Numbered from the stretch's first letter, positions 15,846-24,938 are shown. The stretch: DNA of 46,575 bases from Oscillospiraceae bacterium (GCA_031290515.1 JAITNK010000020.1:1-46575); one strand, 5' to 3'. Numbers and translations are program-made. Notes: generated by a model from the sequence alone, not told the origin.

Positions 15846-15875
15846 ATAATACCACAGGCGCGTATGTATTGTCAA
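15846..15875 (-). promoter_or_regulatory. Promoter of the PstS-like operon
   Basis: Minus strand TTGACA (15870-15875), 18-nt spacer, TATTAT (15846-15851) with TG just upstream. The start of transcription would be about 30 bp before the lipoprotein ATG. Confidence 0.7.
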
Positions 15876-15966
15876 GCTGCGCGTTATTAACCGCGCGTCC
15901 GGCGGGCGTCGCGCCGCTTAGCCGTGACGGCTGCCGCCGGGACCGCAGCCGCGGACAAACTTTAGC

Positions 15967-15995
15967 TTGACGCATTCCGTAATATGTTATATAAT
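15967..15995 (+). promoter_or_regulatory. Promoter of the nitroreductase gene
   Basis: TTGACG (15967-15972), 17-nt spacer, perfect TATAAT (15990-15995), with the ATG at 16029. Confidence 0.8.
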
Positions 15996-16028
15996 TACAG
16001 AAAATACAGTAAAACAGGAGGAATCACA

Positions 16029-16532
16029 ATGTCATTCACAGATCTCGCGAAAGAACGCTTCTCGGTGCGCCAGTTCAATCCCGACAAACCGGTCGAGCAG
16101 GAGAAACTCGACGCGATTCTCGAAATGGTGACGGTTGCGCCGACGGCGGCGAATATGCAGCCGCAGCTCGTCAAGGTGCTGCAAACCCCGGAGGAACTCG
16201 CGCAGGCGGACGTTATCTCGCGCTGCCGTTACGGCGCGCCGCTCGCGTTCCTCATCTGTTATAACAACTCCGTAACTATCAAACGCGCAGGACTCGACGC
16301 CGGAGTCATAGATTGCAGCATTATCACGACGCATATGATGCTGCAAGCCTGGGAACTCGGACTCGGCTCCTGCTGGTGTCTCGCGTTTGACGCGGACAAG
16401 GCGCGCGAAACGTTCGGGCTGGCGGAAAACATCGTTCCCGTGGCGTTCCTGCCGGTGGGATACGCGGCGGAAGGCGCGGCTCCGCACCCGTTCCACACGA
16501 CGACGAAGCCGCTCGCGGACTTGCTGCTGTAA
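16029..16532 (+). CDS. Nitroreductase family protein
   Basis: A 167-residue FMN-dependent oxidoreductase of the nitroreductase fold. The N-terminal ERFSVRQFNPDKPV (FMN phosphate site, S-x-R), APTAANMQPQ near residue 40 and the GSCWCLAFD strand near 115 are typical of the short clostridial members. The natural substrate of these enzymes is usually unknown. The ATG at 16029 with AGGAGGAATCACA upstream is far better than the earlier in-frame ATG. It could be co-transcribed with telA, 77 bp downstream. Confidence 0.88.
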   Translation: MSFTDLAKERFSVRQFNPDKPVEQEKLDAILEMVTVAPTAANMQPQLVKVLQTPEELAQADVISRCRYGAPLAFLICYNNSVTIKRAGLDAGVIDCSIITTHMMLQAWELGLGSCWCLAFDADKARETFGLAENIVPVAFLPVGYAAEGAAPHPFHTTTKPLADLLL

Positions 16533-16609
16533 GGCGCGCGGGGGTTGGACGCGCGTCCCGGGCGCACCCCGCTGCGGAGCGGTAAAATAAACTTAAAGAG
16601 GGTCATATT

Positions 16610-17743
16610 ATGGCTGACTATACACCGACGCTGACGCTTAGTCCGGAGGAGCCGAAAGCTCCCGCCGCCGTCCTGACTATGAGCGCGTCCGCCGCCGCAC
16701 ACGCGGAACCGTCGAAGCTCGACCTGTCGCAGCTCTCGGAAGCGGAGCGGAAAATCGTACTCGACTTCTCCGACAAAATCGACGTGACCGACACGAACGC
16801 CGTGCTGACGTACGGCGCGGCGGCGCAGAAAAACATCGCGGATTTCTCCGGCACGACGCTCGACAGCGTCCGCACGAAAGATATGGGCGAGGTCGGCGAT
16901 ATGCTCTCGAAGCTCGTCGTACAGCTCAAAGGCTTCGGAGCGGAGGACGGCAAAAAGCAGGGGCTTTTCAAGAAAAGCCGCAACCGCATCGCGACGATGA
17001 AAGCGGCGTACGACAGCTGCGAGGCGAACGTGGACGAAATCGCGAACCTGCTCGAGAAACACCAGGTCGTGCTGTTGAAAGACGCGGCGATGCTCGACCA
17101 GATGTACGACCTCAACCAGGCGTACTTCAAAGAACTTACGATGTATATCCTCGCGGGTAAGCGCAGACTCGAACAGTGCCGCGCGGAGGAGCTGCCGAAA
17201 CTTCAGCAAAAGGCGGAAGAATCCAAACTGCCGGAGGACGCGCAAAAGGTTCAGGACTACGCGAATATGCTGAACCGCTTTGAAAAGAAGATGTACGACC
17301 TCGAGATTACGCGTATGATTAGCATACAGATGGCTCCGCAGATTCGTCTGCTGCAAAACAACGACAGTATGATGGTGGAGAAAATCCAGACCTCTATCGT
17401 CAACACGATTCCGCTGTGGAAGTCGCAGATGGTGCTCGCGCTCGGTATGTTCCACTCGAACCAGGCGATGGAAGCGCAGCGCGAAGTGTCGAATATGACG
17501 AACGAACTTTTGAAAAAGAACGCGGAGGCTCTGAAAATGGGTACAATCGAAATCGCGAAAGAGTCCGAGCGCGGCATTGCCGACGTCGAGACGCTCGTCG
17601 CGACAAACCACACGCTTATCGACACGCTCGAACAGGTGCGCGTGATTCAGCAGGAGGGCTCCAGAAAACGCGCGGAAGCGGAGATTGAACTCGGACGCAT
17701 AGAGGGCGAGCTGAAAGCTAAGCTGCTCGACCTCAGAAAGTAA
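16610..17743 (+). CDS. Toxic anion resistance protein, TelA family
   Basis: A 377-residue, mostly alpha-helical cytoplasmic protein of the TelA/KlaA family, named for tellurite resistance but widely present in Firmicutes with a general envelope or stress role. Helices in residues 45-330 are strongly coiled-coil in character. The family blocks IPLWKSQMVLALG and NEEL-like MTNELLKKNAEALK near residues 265-305 are clear. The length is normal. In many genomes TelA sits with an XpaC-like gene; here the nearest gene is a nitroreductase. It ends at a strong bidirectional terminator. Confidence 0.9.
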   Translation: MADYTPTLTLSPEEPKAPAAVLTMSASAAAHAEPSKLDLSQLSEAERKIVLDFSDKIDVTDTNAVLTYGAAAQKNIADFSGTTLDSVRTKDMGEVGDMLSKLVVQLKGFGAEDGKKQGLFKKSRNRIATMKAAYDSCEANVDEIANLLEKHQVVLLKDAAMLDQMYDLNQAYFKELTMYILAGKRRLEQCRAEELPKLQQKAEESKLPEDAQKVQDYANMLNRFEKKMYDLEITRMISIQMAPQIRLLQNNDSMMVEKIQTSIVNTIPLWKSQMVLALGMFHSNQAMEAQREVSNMTNELLKKNAEALKMGTIEIAKESERGIADVETLVATNHTLIDTLEQVRVIQQEGSRKRAEAEIELGRIEGELKAKLLDLRK

Positions 17744-17757
17744 GCGCGGTAAACGCA

Positions 17758-17792
17758 AAACACGCGGGTCAGCCGACCCGCGTGTTTCTTTT
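17758..17792. terminator. Bidirectional intrinsic terminator
   Basis: A 13-bp stem AAACACGCGGGTC / GACCCGCGTGTTT with an AGCC loop, with A and T runs on both sides. It serves telA (+) and the acyltransferase gene (-). Confidence 0.9.
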
Positions 17793-17793
17793 G

Positions 17794-18879
17794 CTATGCA
17801 GTTTCAGACCTCGGACGCCGAATCAGCGCGACGGCGCGCTGCCGCACATATTCCGTCAGCAGAGACAGCGCGGCGCAGGCGAGCCAGCGCGCGGCGAGTC
17901 CCGGGATATACGGCGGATTCCAGCCGAAGTGCAGAACAAAGAAATTCGTAAGGTATACATAAAACATATGGATTAGGTACGCGCCGTAAGTCAGCGACGC
18001 GGTTTTGTTGACGGCGCGGCTGCTGAAACCGAGCTTCGTGAAAAAGACGAACACCGCGACGGATTCGGCAATCAGCAGGAGGTTCCGCGAATCGAGAAAC
18101 GGTCCGACGTATGTGTCAAACGGATACTCCAGTCCCTTGTGAAACAGCATAAACGGACTCCACCGCGAACACCAGAGCGCGTTCATCGCCGGTACGGCGA
18201 GCGCGGAAGCCGCAGCGAGCAGCCCCGCGGTGCCGGTTTTCATTCGCACCGGGTACTTCCTGAAGTACGCGCCGATGAAGTACATCGTCACGAACGTCGC
18301 CGCCTCCGAGCTGTAAAGTCCCTGCTGGAAAATGTACAGGTCCGTCGCGGCGTTCACCGTCGGCAGCAGCGAGAAAAACACGAGCATTACGGCGATTCCG
18401 AGCAAGTGCGTCCGCCGGGAGATATTGTCAATCGCCGCCTTGAGCAGCGGGCTTAACAGCGTTACTATCAGCAGGCATTGTATGTACCAGAAAATTCCGA
18501 CCATTCCGCCGTTGTTCAGCAGATTCTGCACGAGCTGTTTCAGAGGCTGTACATAACTGCGCAGTTCGTAATCGCGGACAAGCAGATACAGATAGTACAG
18601 CGGCAGGTACGCAAGCACCGGCAGCAGTATTTTCCTGACTTTCGCCTTTATGTTGACGCTCTCATAAAAGTACCCGGTTATCAGCATAAAACAACCGACC
18701 GCACCCTGCGCGATACCCGACAGCGTGTTCGCGAATATCCAGTTCAGGTCGCCGATTACGGTATTGACGTGCCGGTACCAGCCCACGGAGTGCATCGCCG
18801 CAATCATCACGAACGACGCGATTCGCAGCAGCTCGATATTCGACTGCCGGGGTTTGCCCGGGCTTTGCAACGCTTGCAT
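17794..18879 (-). CDS. Acyltransferase 3 family membrane protein
   Basis: A 361-residue polytopic membrane protein of the acyltransferase-3 (OafA/NodX-like) family, with about ten hydrophobic segments. The N-terminal NIELLRIASFVMIAAMHS holds the family R and H (Arg20, His30), and TSGIAQG-like and FMLITGYF segments follow. These enzymes move acetyl or other acyl groups from a cytoplasmic donor onto surface sugars. No polysaccharide cluster surrounds it. It is preceded by its own promoter and a GGAGGGA ribosome site, and is a single-gene unit. Confidence 0.88.
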   Translation of the reverse strand: MQALQSPGKPRQSNIELLRIASFVMIAAMHSVGWYRHVNTVIGDLNWIFANTLSGIAQGAVGCFMLITGYFYESVNIKAKVRKILLPVLAYLPLYYLYLLVRDYELRSYVQPLKQLVQNLLNNGGMVGIFWYIQCLLIVTLLSPLLKAAIDNISRRTHLLGIAVMLVFFSLLPTVNAATDLYIFQQGLYSSEAATFVTMYFIGAYFRKYPVRMKTGTAGLLAAASALAVPAMNALWCSRWSPFMLFHKGLEYPFDTYVGPFLDSRNLLLIAESVAVFVFFTKLGFSSRAVNKTASLTYGAYLIHMFYVYLTNFFVLHFGWNPPYIPGLAARWLACAALSLLTEYVRQRAVALIRRPRSETA

Positions 18880-18911
18880 TTTGTCCCTCCAGGCGTTAGT
18901 ATACGAGAGCG

Positions 18912-18940
18912 ATTATGCCACATATTTCCGCGTTTGTCAA
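18912..18940 (-). promoter_or_regulatory. Promoter of the acyltransferase gene
   Basis: Minus strand TTGACA (18935-18940), 17-nt spacer, CATAAT (18912-18917). Confidence 0.7.
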
Positions 18941-18950
18941 GCGGAAGCGG

Positions 18951-18981
18951 CGACGCCCCGCGCGTTAAGAGCGGGGCGTCG
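18951..18981 (-). terminator. GC-rich hairpin after the M3 peptidase gene
   Basis: An 11-bp perfect stem CGACGCCCCGC / GCGGGGCGTCG with a 9-nt loop, starting 8 bp after the peptidase stop. No U tract follows on the minus strand, so it may stabilise the mRNA end rather than terminate. Confidence 0.55.
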
Positions 18982-18988
18982 TCAGTGC

Positions 18989-20692
18989 CTACTTGTCTAT
19001 AGCCGCGTCGTCCGTCTTTGCGAGCGCGCGGTGCAGGTCGGCGCACACGTTTTTCAGCACGTCCGCATCGAACGGCGAGCGCAGCCCCGCGATTTCGACG
19101 AGCTTTACGAACGTCTCGGAGCCGCCGGTTTTGCAGAGTTCGAGATAGTCGCCCCAGGCGTTCTTGTCGCCGTTTTCAAAGCGCAGGAAGAATTGCACGG
19201 CGCAGTTCTGCGCGAGCGTGTAGTCGATATAGTAGAACGGCGACGAGAAAATGTGCGACTGCCGCTGCCAGCGTCTGCCGCTCTCAAGATACGCATCGCC
19301 GTCGTAGTCGAGCCACGGCATATACCCGCGCTCAAGCGTCAGCCAAGCGGCGGCGCGTTCGTCCGGCGACTCCGACGGGTTGCGGTAGACGTGGTGCTGG
19401 AAGTCGTCCACAAGGCAGCCGTAGGGTATGAAGTTCAGTATGTCCTCAAGCTGCAAATAGAGGAACTTTTCGGTATCCGCGCCGAAAAAGCCGTTCATCC
19501 ACGGACGCGTTATAAGCTCCATAGACATCGAGTGGATTTCGCAGGACTCGTACGTCGGCCACCAGTAGAGCGGCACATCGATTTCGCGCATCGACAGGTA
19601 GACCTGAAACGCGTGTCCGGCTTCGTGCGTGAGCACGTCCACGTCGTCTTTCGTGCCGTTGAAGTTCGAGAAAATGAACGGCGTTTTGTACTTCGGGAAC
19701 GCCGTGCAGAAGCCGCCGGGAGCCTTGCCGGGCTTCGCGAGCAGGTCCATCATACCGCCCTCAAGCATAAAGTCGAAGAACTCGCCGGTCTCGGGCGACA
19801 GCTCGTGATACATCTTTTTCGCGTGCGCGACCATTTCGTCGGGCGTGCCGAACGGCTTCGGGTTGCCGGACTTGAAATAGTAGTCGTTGTCATACATACG
19901 CAGTTTATCGACGCCGATGCGCTTTTGCTGACGCAGTTTAAGCTCCGAAACGAGCGGCACAAGATACTTCTTGACGTCGTCGCGGTAGGTCTTGACCATA
20001 GCCTCGTCGTAGTCGAACCGCTGCATTTTCGCGTAGCCGTATTCGACGCCGCTCGCGAAGCCGAGGTTTTTCGCGATTTCGTCGCGCAGAACCGTGAGCT
20101 TCGCGAACAGTTCGTCAAACTCCGCCTGCCGCGCCGCGAACCAGCCGAAGTACGCCGCCGTCGCCGACTTGCGAACCGCGCGGTCGGACGACTGCCGGTA
20201 CGGTCCGAGCTGCGAGAGATTCAGCGTCTTGCCGTCAAACTCGATTTCCGCGCCGCCGAGCAGTTCCGAATACTTCGAGGTGAGCTTGTTCTCCTCCCGC
20301 ATAAGCGGAACGGAGGCTTCGTTAAGCAGTTTGCGGCGGTTTTCAAACATACGGAACATCAGCGAGCCGAATTTGTCCTCAAGTCCGCCGCGCAGCGGAC
20401 TGTCGAGCAGAGCGTCCGTGACGCGCTTTTCGTCGAGCTGCATCGCGGGGGAATTCTCGTCGTAGTAGTCGTTTTCGGCTTTGTAAAATTCGTCTTTCGT
20501 GTTGATTTCATAGCGAACCTGCGCGAGCGACATATTGGTTTCGGTCTCCGTGCTGAGCGCGAAGTAGCCGCGGAGCAGCTCCGCGGCGGCTTCGGCGGTA
20601 CCCGCCGAAGCGAAGTCCGACAGAAACTTTTCGATTGCGGCGTGCGTGTCCTCAAGCGTTACGCGGGAATACGGGAGTTCGGTGAACTTCAT
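18989..20692 (-). CDS. M3 family oligoendopeptidase (PepF-like)
   Basis: A 567-residue zinc metallopeptidase that degrades intracellular oligopeptides. The active site is HEAGH at residues 356-360 (His356, Glu357, His360) with the third ligand in YESCEIHSMSMEL about 25 residues later. Length and order match the PepF/M3B group. The ATG at 20692 has AAGGAGAG upstream. It starts 37 bp after the acetyltransferase-like gene on the same strand and may be co-transcribed with it. Confidence 0.93.
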   Translation of the reverse strand: MKFTELPYSRVTLEDTHAAIEKFLSDFASAGTAEAAAELLRGYFALSTETETNMSLAQVRYEINTKDEFYKAENDYYDENSPAMQLDEKRVTDALLDSPLRGGLEDKFGSLMFRMFENRRKLLNEASVPLMREENKLTSKYSELLGGAEIEFDGKTLNLSQLGPYRQSSDRAVRKSATAAYFGWFAARQAEFDELFAKLTVLRDEIAKNLGFASGVEYGYAKMQRFDYDEAMVKTYRDDVKKYLVPLVSELKLRQQKRIGVDKLRMYDNDYYFKSGNPKPFGTPDEMVAHAKKMYHELSPETGEFFDFMLEGGMMDLLAKPGKAPGGFCTAFPKYKTPFIFSNFNGTKDDVDVLTHEAGHAFQVYLSMREIDVPLYWWPTYESCEIHSMSMELITRPWMNGFFGADTEKFLYLQLEDILNFIPYGCLVDDFQHHVYRNPSESPDERAAAWLTLERGYMPWLDYDGDAYLESGRRWQRQSHIFSSPFYYIDYTLAQNCAVQFFLRFENGDKNAWGDYLELCKTGGSETFVKLVEIAGLRSPFDADVLKNVCADLHRALAKTDDAAIDK

Positions 20693-20729
20693 ATATGCTC
20701 TCCTTAAAAATATAGTTACGGCGTTGCGG

Positions 20730-21515
20730 TTACTTGCCGAATTTCGCGAAAAACTTCTCGGGATACATAAGCTCGTCGGCGTTTGCGGCGATTTCGCCGT
20801 CGCTCCAGTCCCACCAGCGCACGCGCAGCAGCGTTTCGATTTGCTCCGGAGTATAGCGGTACTTCAGCACGCGCGCCGGCACCCCGCCGACGACCGCGTA
20901 CGGCGGCACGTCCGCGTTAACGATTGCGCCCGCCGCGATAACCGCGCCGTCGCCGATACTGCGGCACTTCGACGTATTTATAAACGCATTCGCGCCGATC
21001 CATACGTCGCTGCCGATAACGATTTTCTCGGAAGGATTGGCGAGAGCCGGGTCCTCTTTGACGCGGCGGAAGTATTCCATTTGTTTTTCCTGACTAAAAA
21101 GCTGCTGAAACCTGCCGGTGCCGACCATATTGAGCGGGTGGTTATGGTGAAAGCGCGCCGAGTCGTTAATCGACGTGAACCGTCCGACGGACTCGAAGAA
21201 AATCCCCGCCGCGAAAGCGAAGCCGTCAGACAGCCAGAATGTGCATTTGCCGATTTTCGCCTGCCCGAACTGCCAGTCCACGGTAAGCCCCCACTGGTTG
21301 GACGCGTTTTTGTCCCAGTAATCGACGTAGTTTCTGAACCCGAGAGCCGCGAGCTTTCCCGCGGTTTCCCAGGTGTTGACGAATGTTCCGGGTTCGGCTT
21401 TTTCGATTACGATGTAGTGCTTTGCGACGTCGGTGGTTTCGATTTCGCCGTATTTGACGACCTCGCGCCCGTTCGGGAAAGTTTGGAGCACATAAGGCTC
21501 CGCGTATGCAGTCAT
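20730..21515 (-). CDS. CatB-related O-acetyltransferase (hexapeptide repeat)
   Basis: A 261-residue protein whose C-terminal half (about 100-230) is a left-handed beta-helix acyltransferase of the CatB/Vat type: [26 protein letters not shown] and [16 protein letters not shown]. The histidine-containing segment [11 protein letters not shown] would place the catalytic His. The N-terminal 90 residues are extra relative to the usual 210-residue enzymes and were not recognised. Members acetylate antibiotics or sugars; with no sugar cluster nearby the substrate is unknown. A resistance role cannot be claimed from sequence alone. Confidence 0.83.
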   Translation of the reverse strand: MTAYAEPYVLQTFPNGREVVKYGEIETTDVAKHYIVIEKAEPGTFVNTWETAGKLAALGFRNYVDYWDKNASNQWGLTVDWQFGQAKIGKCTFWLSDGFAFAAGIFFESVGRFTSINDSARFHHNHPLNMVGTGRFQQLFSQEKQMEYFRRVKEDPALANPSEKIVIGSDVWIGANAFINTSKCRSIGDGAVIAAGAIVNADVPPYAVVGGVPARVLKYRYTPEQIETLLRVRWWDWSDGEIAANADELMYPEKFFAKFGK

Positions 21516-21544
21516 AGCGGTAGATACCTTTCGTTTATGTATTA

Positions 21545-21665
21545 GCGGGCGTTTAGGCGCGCGCTTTTTCGCGGAAAAGCTGCAAAAAGCAGAGTTTGCC
21601 GGCTATAGCTCGTGGGAGTACAGATTTGATTGCGCTCAATCCCGCACCGGCGGGCGCATATGCCG
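21545..21665 (+). repeat. Dispersed repeat family C copy
   Basis: The gap 21516-21691 holds a copy of a repeat whose core is GCGCTTTTTCGCGGAAAAGC followed by TGCAAAAAGCAGAGTTTGCC. Related copies occur at 22575-22756, 34935-35045 and 41695-41785. Confidence 0.6.
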
Positions 21666-21691
21666 CGAAGCGGCTCCGTCGTTCTTAATTG

Positions 21692-22537
21692 TTAATCCGC
21701 ACGGAGAAGCCGTGCGTACCCGTGCGCGGCGGCGCAGGAAAAATGGATTATCGGGCGCGACATTTCCGGGACTATAAGCGGACCGTGGCGCACGCCGCCG
21801 GGGATATATATCAGCGTCGGCTTCGTGAGCGTCACGCGCTCGCCTTCAATGTAGAAGTCCACGGACGCGCCAAGCTCCGACGGCGAACCTGCGTCCGTCC
21901 CCGCGAAGCCGATAATCTCGGCGAACGGGTGCGCGTGCTGCGGCGGACCGGTGTCGTTTTTAGTCAGAAACCACATCGACTCCAGGTACGGCGCGCCGGA
22001 AAGCCGTGCGCCGTCGAGGAACAGCAGGAGTTCGAGGAAGCCGTCCGGGGCTTCCGGCAGTACGCCGGACGGCGGCGCGTACCGCGTTATGACGTTCGCG
22101 GCGTACGCCCCGCGCGGAGCCGAGGCTTCCGCCGGACGCGACGCGTAAGCGTCCGACGAAGTGTGCCACATCAGCATAAGCACCGGTTTTCCGAGCGACG
22201 CGACGCTCATTCCGCCGTGCGCCGCGCCGCGCGGGATAAACACACAGCAGGTCTCGCGCAGCGTCAGCGCGTCGTTCTCAAGCCGGAACGAGATTTCGGC
22301 GTTCAGGCTTTCGGGATTTGCCGGGTCAAGCCCGATAAACATATAAAGCTCGTCCGAATCGTGCGCCGACAGCCCGGCGTCGGGATTTGAGAACGCTTCG
22401 GTGAGATACCCGAGTTCCGCGAGCATACAGCCGGGGAAAACCGCGTCCGACATTCGGGTAAGCGGAACGTACCCGCTGAAACCGGGCGGAGTATCCCGCG
22501 GCGCGTTACCGGTCGCGTAGTACTTCAGTGTGTTCAT
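21692..22537 (-). CDS. Two-domain cupin (bicupin) protein
   Basis: A 281-residue protein built of two similar halves, each a cupin beta-barrel. The first (about 15-125) has HDSDELYMFIGLDP and CCVFIPRGAAHGG; the second (about 150-270) has the metal-type HAHPFAEIIGFAG and LIYIPGGVRHGP. The internal match argues for a duplication, with metal ligands better kept in the second half (His-x-His, Glu, His). The enzymatic role is unknown. ATG 22537 is chosen because AGGAGG lies 7 bp upstream. It is possibly in one transcript with the acetyltransferase-like and M3 peptidase genes. Confidence 0.75.
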   Translation of the reverse strand: MNTLKYYATGNAPRDTPPGFSGYVPLTRMSDAVFPGCMLAELGYLTEAFSNPDAGLSAHDSDELYMFIGLDPANPESLNAEISFRLENDALTLRETCCVFIPRGAAHGGMSVASLGKPVLMLMWHTSSDAYASRPAEASAPRGAYAANVITRYAPPSGVLPEAPDGFLELLLFLDGARLSGAPYLESMWFLTKNDTGPPQHAHPFAEIIGFAGTDAGSPSELGASVDFYIEGERVTLTKPTLIYIPGGVRHGPLIVPEMSRPIIHFSCAAAHGYARLLRAD

Positions 22538-22574
22538 TTGCGGTGCCTCCTGTTTACGAAAGTAGGATACGCCG

Positions 22575-22756
22575 GGGTGCGCGAGAGGTTTTGGCGCGCG
22601 CTTTTCGCGAAAAGCTGCAAAAGGCAAAGTTTGATGATTCAAATTCGCGGGAGTACGGGCGGAGTTGCGGATATACTCACGCGGAATATAAAGCTGAAGC
22701 TATCGCTTTTTTGCAGCTTTTTTCCGGAAAAAAGCGCGTCCCGCCGTAACTCGCGT
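22575..22756. repeat. Inverted pair of repeat family C ends (MITE-like)
   Basis: The left part (from about 22583) reads GGCGCGCGCTTTTCGCGAAA then AGCTGCAAAAGGC. The right part, read on the minus strand from about 22756, gives a near copy (GACGCGCTTTTTTCCGGAAA then AAAGCTGCAAAAAAGC). The two face each other around about 80 bp of unique sequence, so the element resembles a small inverted-repeat transposable element without a gene. It fills the gap between the bicupin and the oxidoreductase gene. Confidence 0.55.
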
Positions 22757-22762
22757 CCGAGC

Positions 22763-24721
22763 CTACAGGTCGAGCGCGGCGAAGTAGCCCTGCCGCACCG
22801 CCTCGCGGATATTGCGCGGCGAAACGCAGTCGCCAATCATATGGAACTCCGGCGCAACGTCGTAAAGCGACTGCGCCGCCGCGCTTCGCGGAGACTGACC
22901 GACCGCGCAGATTACCGTGTCGGCGGGGAAGACTATGACCTCGCCGCCGCGCTCCGCCTCGACACCGGACGCGGTGATTTTAACCGCGCGCGTGGACAGC
23001 GACAGCGTCACGCCGACCTCGCGCAGCTTAAGATCGAGCGCGAGACCGTGAAGCTCGTTGCCGCCGTCCGACAGGCGCGGCAGCATTTCGAGTACCGTGA
23101 CCGACCTGCCTTGCTGCGCCAGGAAAATCGCAAGCTCGACGCCGACGAGACCGCCGCCGAGAATCGCGACCGTTTTGCCCGCCAAGTCAGAGTCGCGGTA
23201 AACGTCCTCGGCGAGTATGGCGCGCCCGATGCCGTCGATTTTCGGAATCAGCGGCTCCGCGCCGAGCGCGGCGATTATCGCGTCGGGTTTTTCGTCCGCG
23301 GCAAGCTCCCGCGTGACTTCCGTATTGAGCCGCAGGTCGATTCCCGAACCGAGGACGCGCCGTTCCTGCTGGTCGAGGTACGCCGAGAGCTTTGACTTGA
23401 ACGGCACGTTCTCCTCGCAGCGCAGCGTTCCGCCGAGCCGGTCTGACTTCTCACACAGCGTAACGTCGTGACCGCGCGCCGCCGCGGTGAGTGCCGCCTC
23501 GATTCCCGCGACTCCGCCGCCCGCGACGAGGACTTTCTTTCTCCGTTCCGGCGGCTCGTTGCGCGCCGCAACCGTTTCCGCGCCGATTTCCGGGTTGACG
23601 GCGCAGCAGAACGTGCGGTTCGTAATAACGCTCGAAAAACAGGTGAAGCACCGCAGACAGCGCGTGACGTCGGCTTCGCGCCCGGCGCGCGCCTTGTTCG
23701 GCATATCGGGGTCCGCAATCAGCTCGCGCGCGACGGCGATTACGTCCGCGCCGCCGGTTCGCAGGGTTTCTTCCATAAGCTCCGGTTCTGTGAAGCCGCC
23801 GACCGCCGCGACCGGGGTTTTGACGTGTTTCTTGATTTCCCGCGCGAGATATGCGTTGACTCCGTCCTCCGCGAACAGGCTCGGGTGAGTGACGACGAAC
23901 GCGGCGCGCACTTCGTGGTGTCCGGCGGAGCAATGTATCAAATCGGCTTTGCCGTCAAGCGCGACGGCGATTTTGACGCCCTCGTCGAGTCCGTAGCCGT
24001 CCGGGTTCGCTTCCGTAGCGGAGATGCGGAACTCCACCGGGAACCGCGCGCCGCACTTTTCCTTAATGCGTTTTATTATCGCGAGCGGCAGACGGACGCG
24101 GTTTTCGAGACTCCCGCCCCAGTCGTCGCGCCGGACGTTGATTTGCGGCGACAAAAACTGCGACAGCAGCCAGCCGTGTCCGCCGTGGATGAGCACCATA
24201 CCGAAGCCGCACTTCCGCGCGAACGCCGCAGCGTCCGCATATGCCTCGATTGTCTCGTAAATCACGCGCTCGGGCATTTCGAGTACCGCGCCGCCGCCGT
24301 CCGCGTGCACGATTCCGCCGACCGCGCGTTCGCGGGCGACGGGACCATAGATTACGTTGCCGCGCCGCGCGGATTCCTCCGCGAACATACCCGCGTGCTG
24401 AAGCTCCGCCACCGCGACGGCTCCGCGGCGCGAGATACCCTCGGCGAGCCGCGTCAGAGACGGCGCGGCGCTCGGGTTGTCGAGCGGAATCGCGACCTCC
24501 GCGCCCTGTCCGCGCCGCGTATCGACAGCCATTTCGCCGACCGTGACCGTCGCCGCGCCGCCGCGCGCCTTTCGCTCGTAGTACGCCGCGCACTCCGGAG
24601 AGGGAAAGCACTCTCCGGACAGGTCCTGCCAGCCGGTCGGCGAGCCGAATATGCGGTTGCGGAACACGCGCCCCGCGAGCGTCAGCGGCTGAAACAAAAG
24701 CGGATATTTTAGGTTTCCCAT
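22763..24721 (-). CDS. Old Yellow Enzyme-type Fe-S flavoenzyme (2,4-dienoyl-CoA reductase / BaiCD-BaiH-like)
   Basis: A 652-residue multidomain oxidoreductase. Residues 1-345 form an FMN TIM barrel (LIHGGHGWLLSQFLSPQINV, family motif with the active-site region), followed by a [4Fe-4S] ligand set Cys355, Cys358, Cys361 and Cys372/373, then FAD- and NAD(P)-binding domains (VAGGGVAGIEAA at 399-410; AILGGGLVGVE). It should reduce an activated C=C bond such as an enoate, dienoyl-CoA or steroid enone with NAD(P)H electrons. The substrate cannot be fixed without relatives. It has its own promoter and a GGAGGAC site; a family B repeat lies in its 5' leader. Confidence 0.9.
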   Translation of the reverse strand: MGNLKYPLLFQPLTLAGRVFRNRIFGSPTGWQDLSGECFPSPECAAYYERKARGGAATVTVGEMAVDTRRGQGAEVAIPLDNPSAAPSLTRLAEGISRRGAVAVAELQHAGMFAEESARRGNVIYGPVARERAVGGIVHADGGGAVLEMPERVIYETIEAYADAAAFARKCGFGMVLIHGGHGWLLSQFLSPQINVRRDDWGGSLENRVRLPLAIIKRIKEKCGARFPVEFRISATEANPDGYGLDEGVKIAVALDGKADLIHCSAGHHEVRAAFVVTHPSLFAEDGVNAYLAREIKKHVKTPVAAVGGFTEPELMEETLRTGGADVIAVARELIADPDMPNKARAGREADVTRCLRCFTCFSSVITNRTFCCAVNPEIGAETVAARNEPPERRKKVLVAGGGVAGIEAALTAAARGHDVTLCEKSDRLGGTLRCEENVPFKSKLSAYLDQQERRVLGSGIDLRLNTEVTRELAADEKPDAIIAALGAEPLIPKIDGIGRAILAEDVYRDSDLAGKTVAILGGGLVGVELAIFLAQQGRSVTVLEMLPRLSDGGNELHGLALDLKLREVGVTLSLSTRAVKITASGVEAERGGEVIVFPADTVICAVGQSPRSAAAQSLYDVAPEFHMIGDCVSPRNIREAVRQGYFAALDL

Positions 24722-24742
24722 AGTTTAAGTTGTCCTCCGTTC

Positions 24743-24825
24743 CGCTTGCCGGAAATGAATTCCGGCTGCGCTCCGATGTTCCGGCGTAACGCCGCTTGCG
24801 CGCGACGCGGCTGCCGTAACCGCAC
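24743..24825 (+). repeat. Dispersed repeat family B copy
   Basis: The hairpin GCCGGAA-ATGAA-TTCCGGC at 24748-24766 is followed by a second hairpin (GGCGTAACGCC) near 24784. The same two-hairpin order is present at 43164-43225 and, inverted, at about 30411-30480. It lies in the leader of the Old Yellow Enzyme-type gene. Confidence 0.75.
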
Positions 24826-24857
24826 AGGAACGCGCTTGCGGATACTATACAAATAAC

Positions 24858-24886
24858 AGAATACATTACAAACAAGGAAATGTCAA
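24858..24886 (-). promoter_or_regulatory. Promoter of the Old Yellow Enzyme-type gene
   Basis: Minus strand TTGACA (24881-24886), 17-nt spacer, TATTCT (24858-24863), giving a leader of about 130 nt that contains the family B hairpins. Confidence 0.7.
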
Positions 24887-24938
24887 ACGAAATAATGCGG
24901 GCGGAGCGAAAGTTTTTCTTTATTTTTATGCGCGTCGG

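Noticed and set aside
18951-18981. Attachment site or mobile-element end
   Set aside because: A single GC hairpin 8 bp after a stop codon is better explained as an mRNA 3' structure; no integrase or flanking repeat is present.
20730-21515. Chloramphenicol or streptogramin resistance gene
   Set aside because: The CatB-like fold is shared by many sugar and unknown acetyltransferases; nothing in the sequence supports antibiotic specificity.
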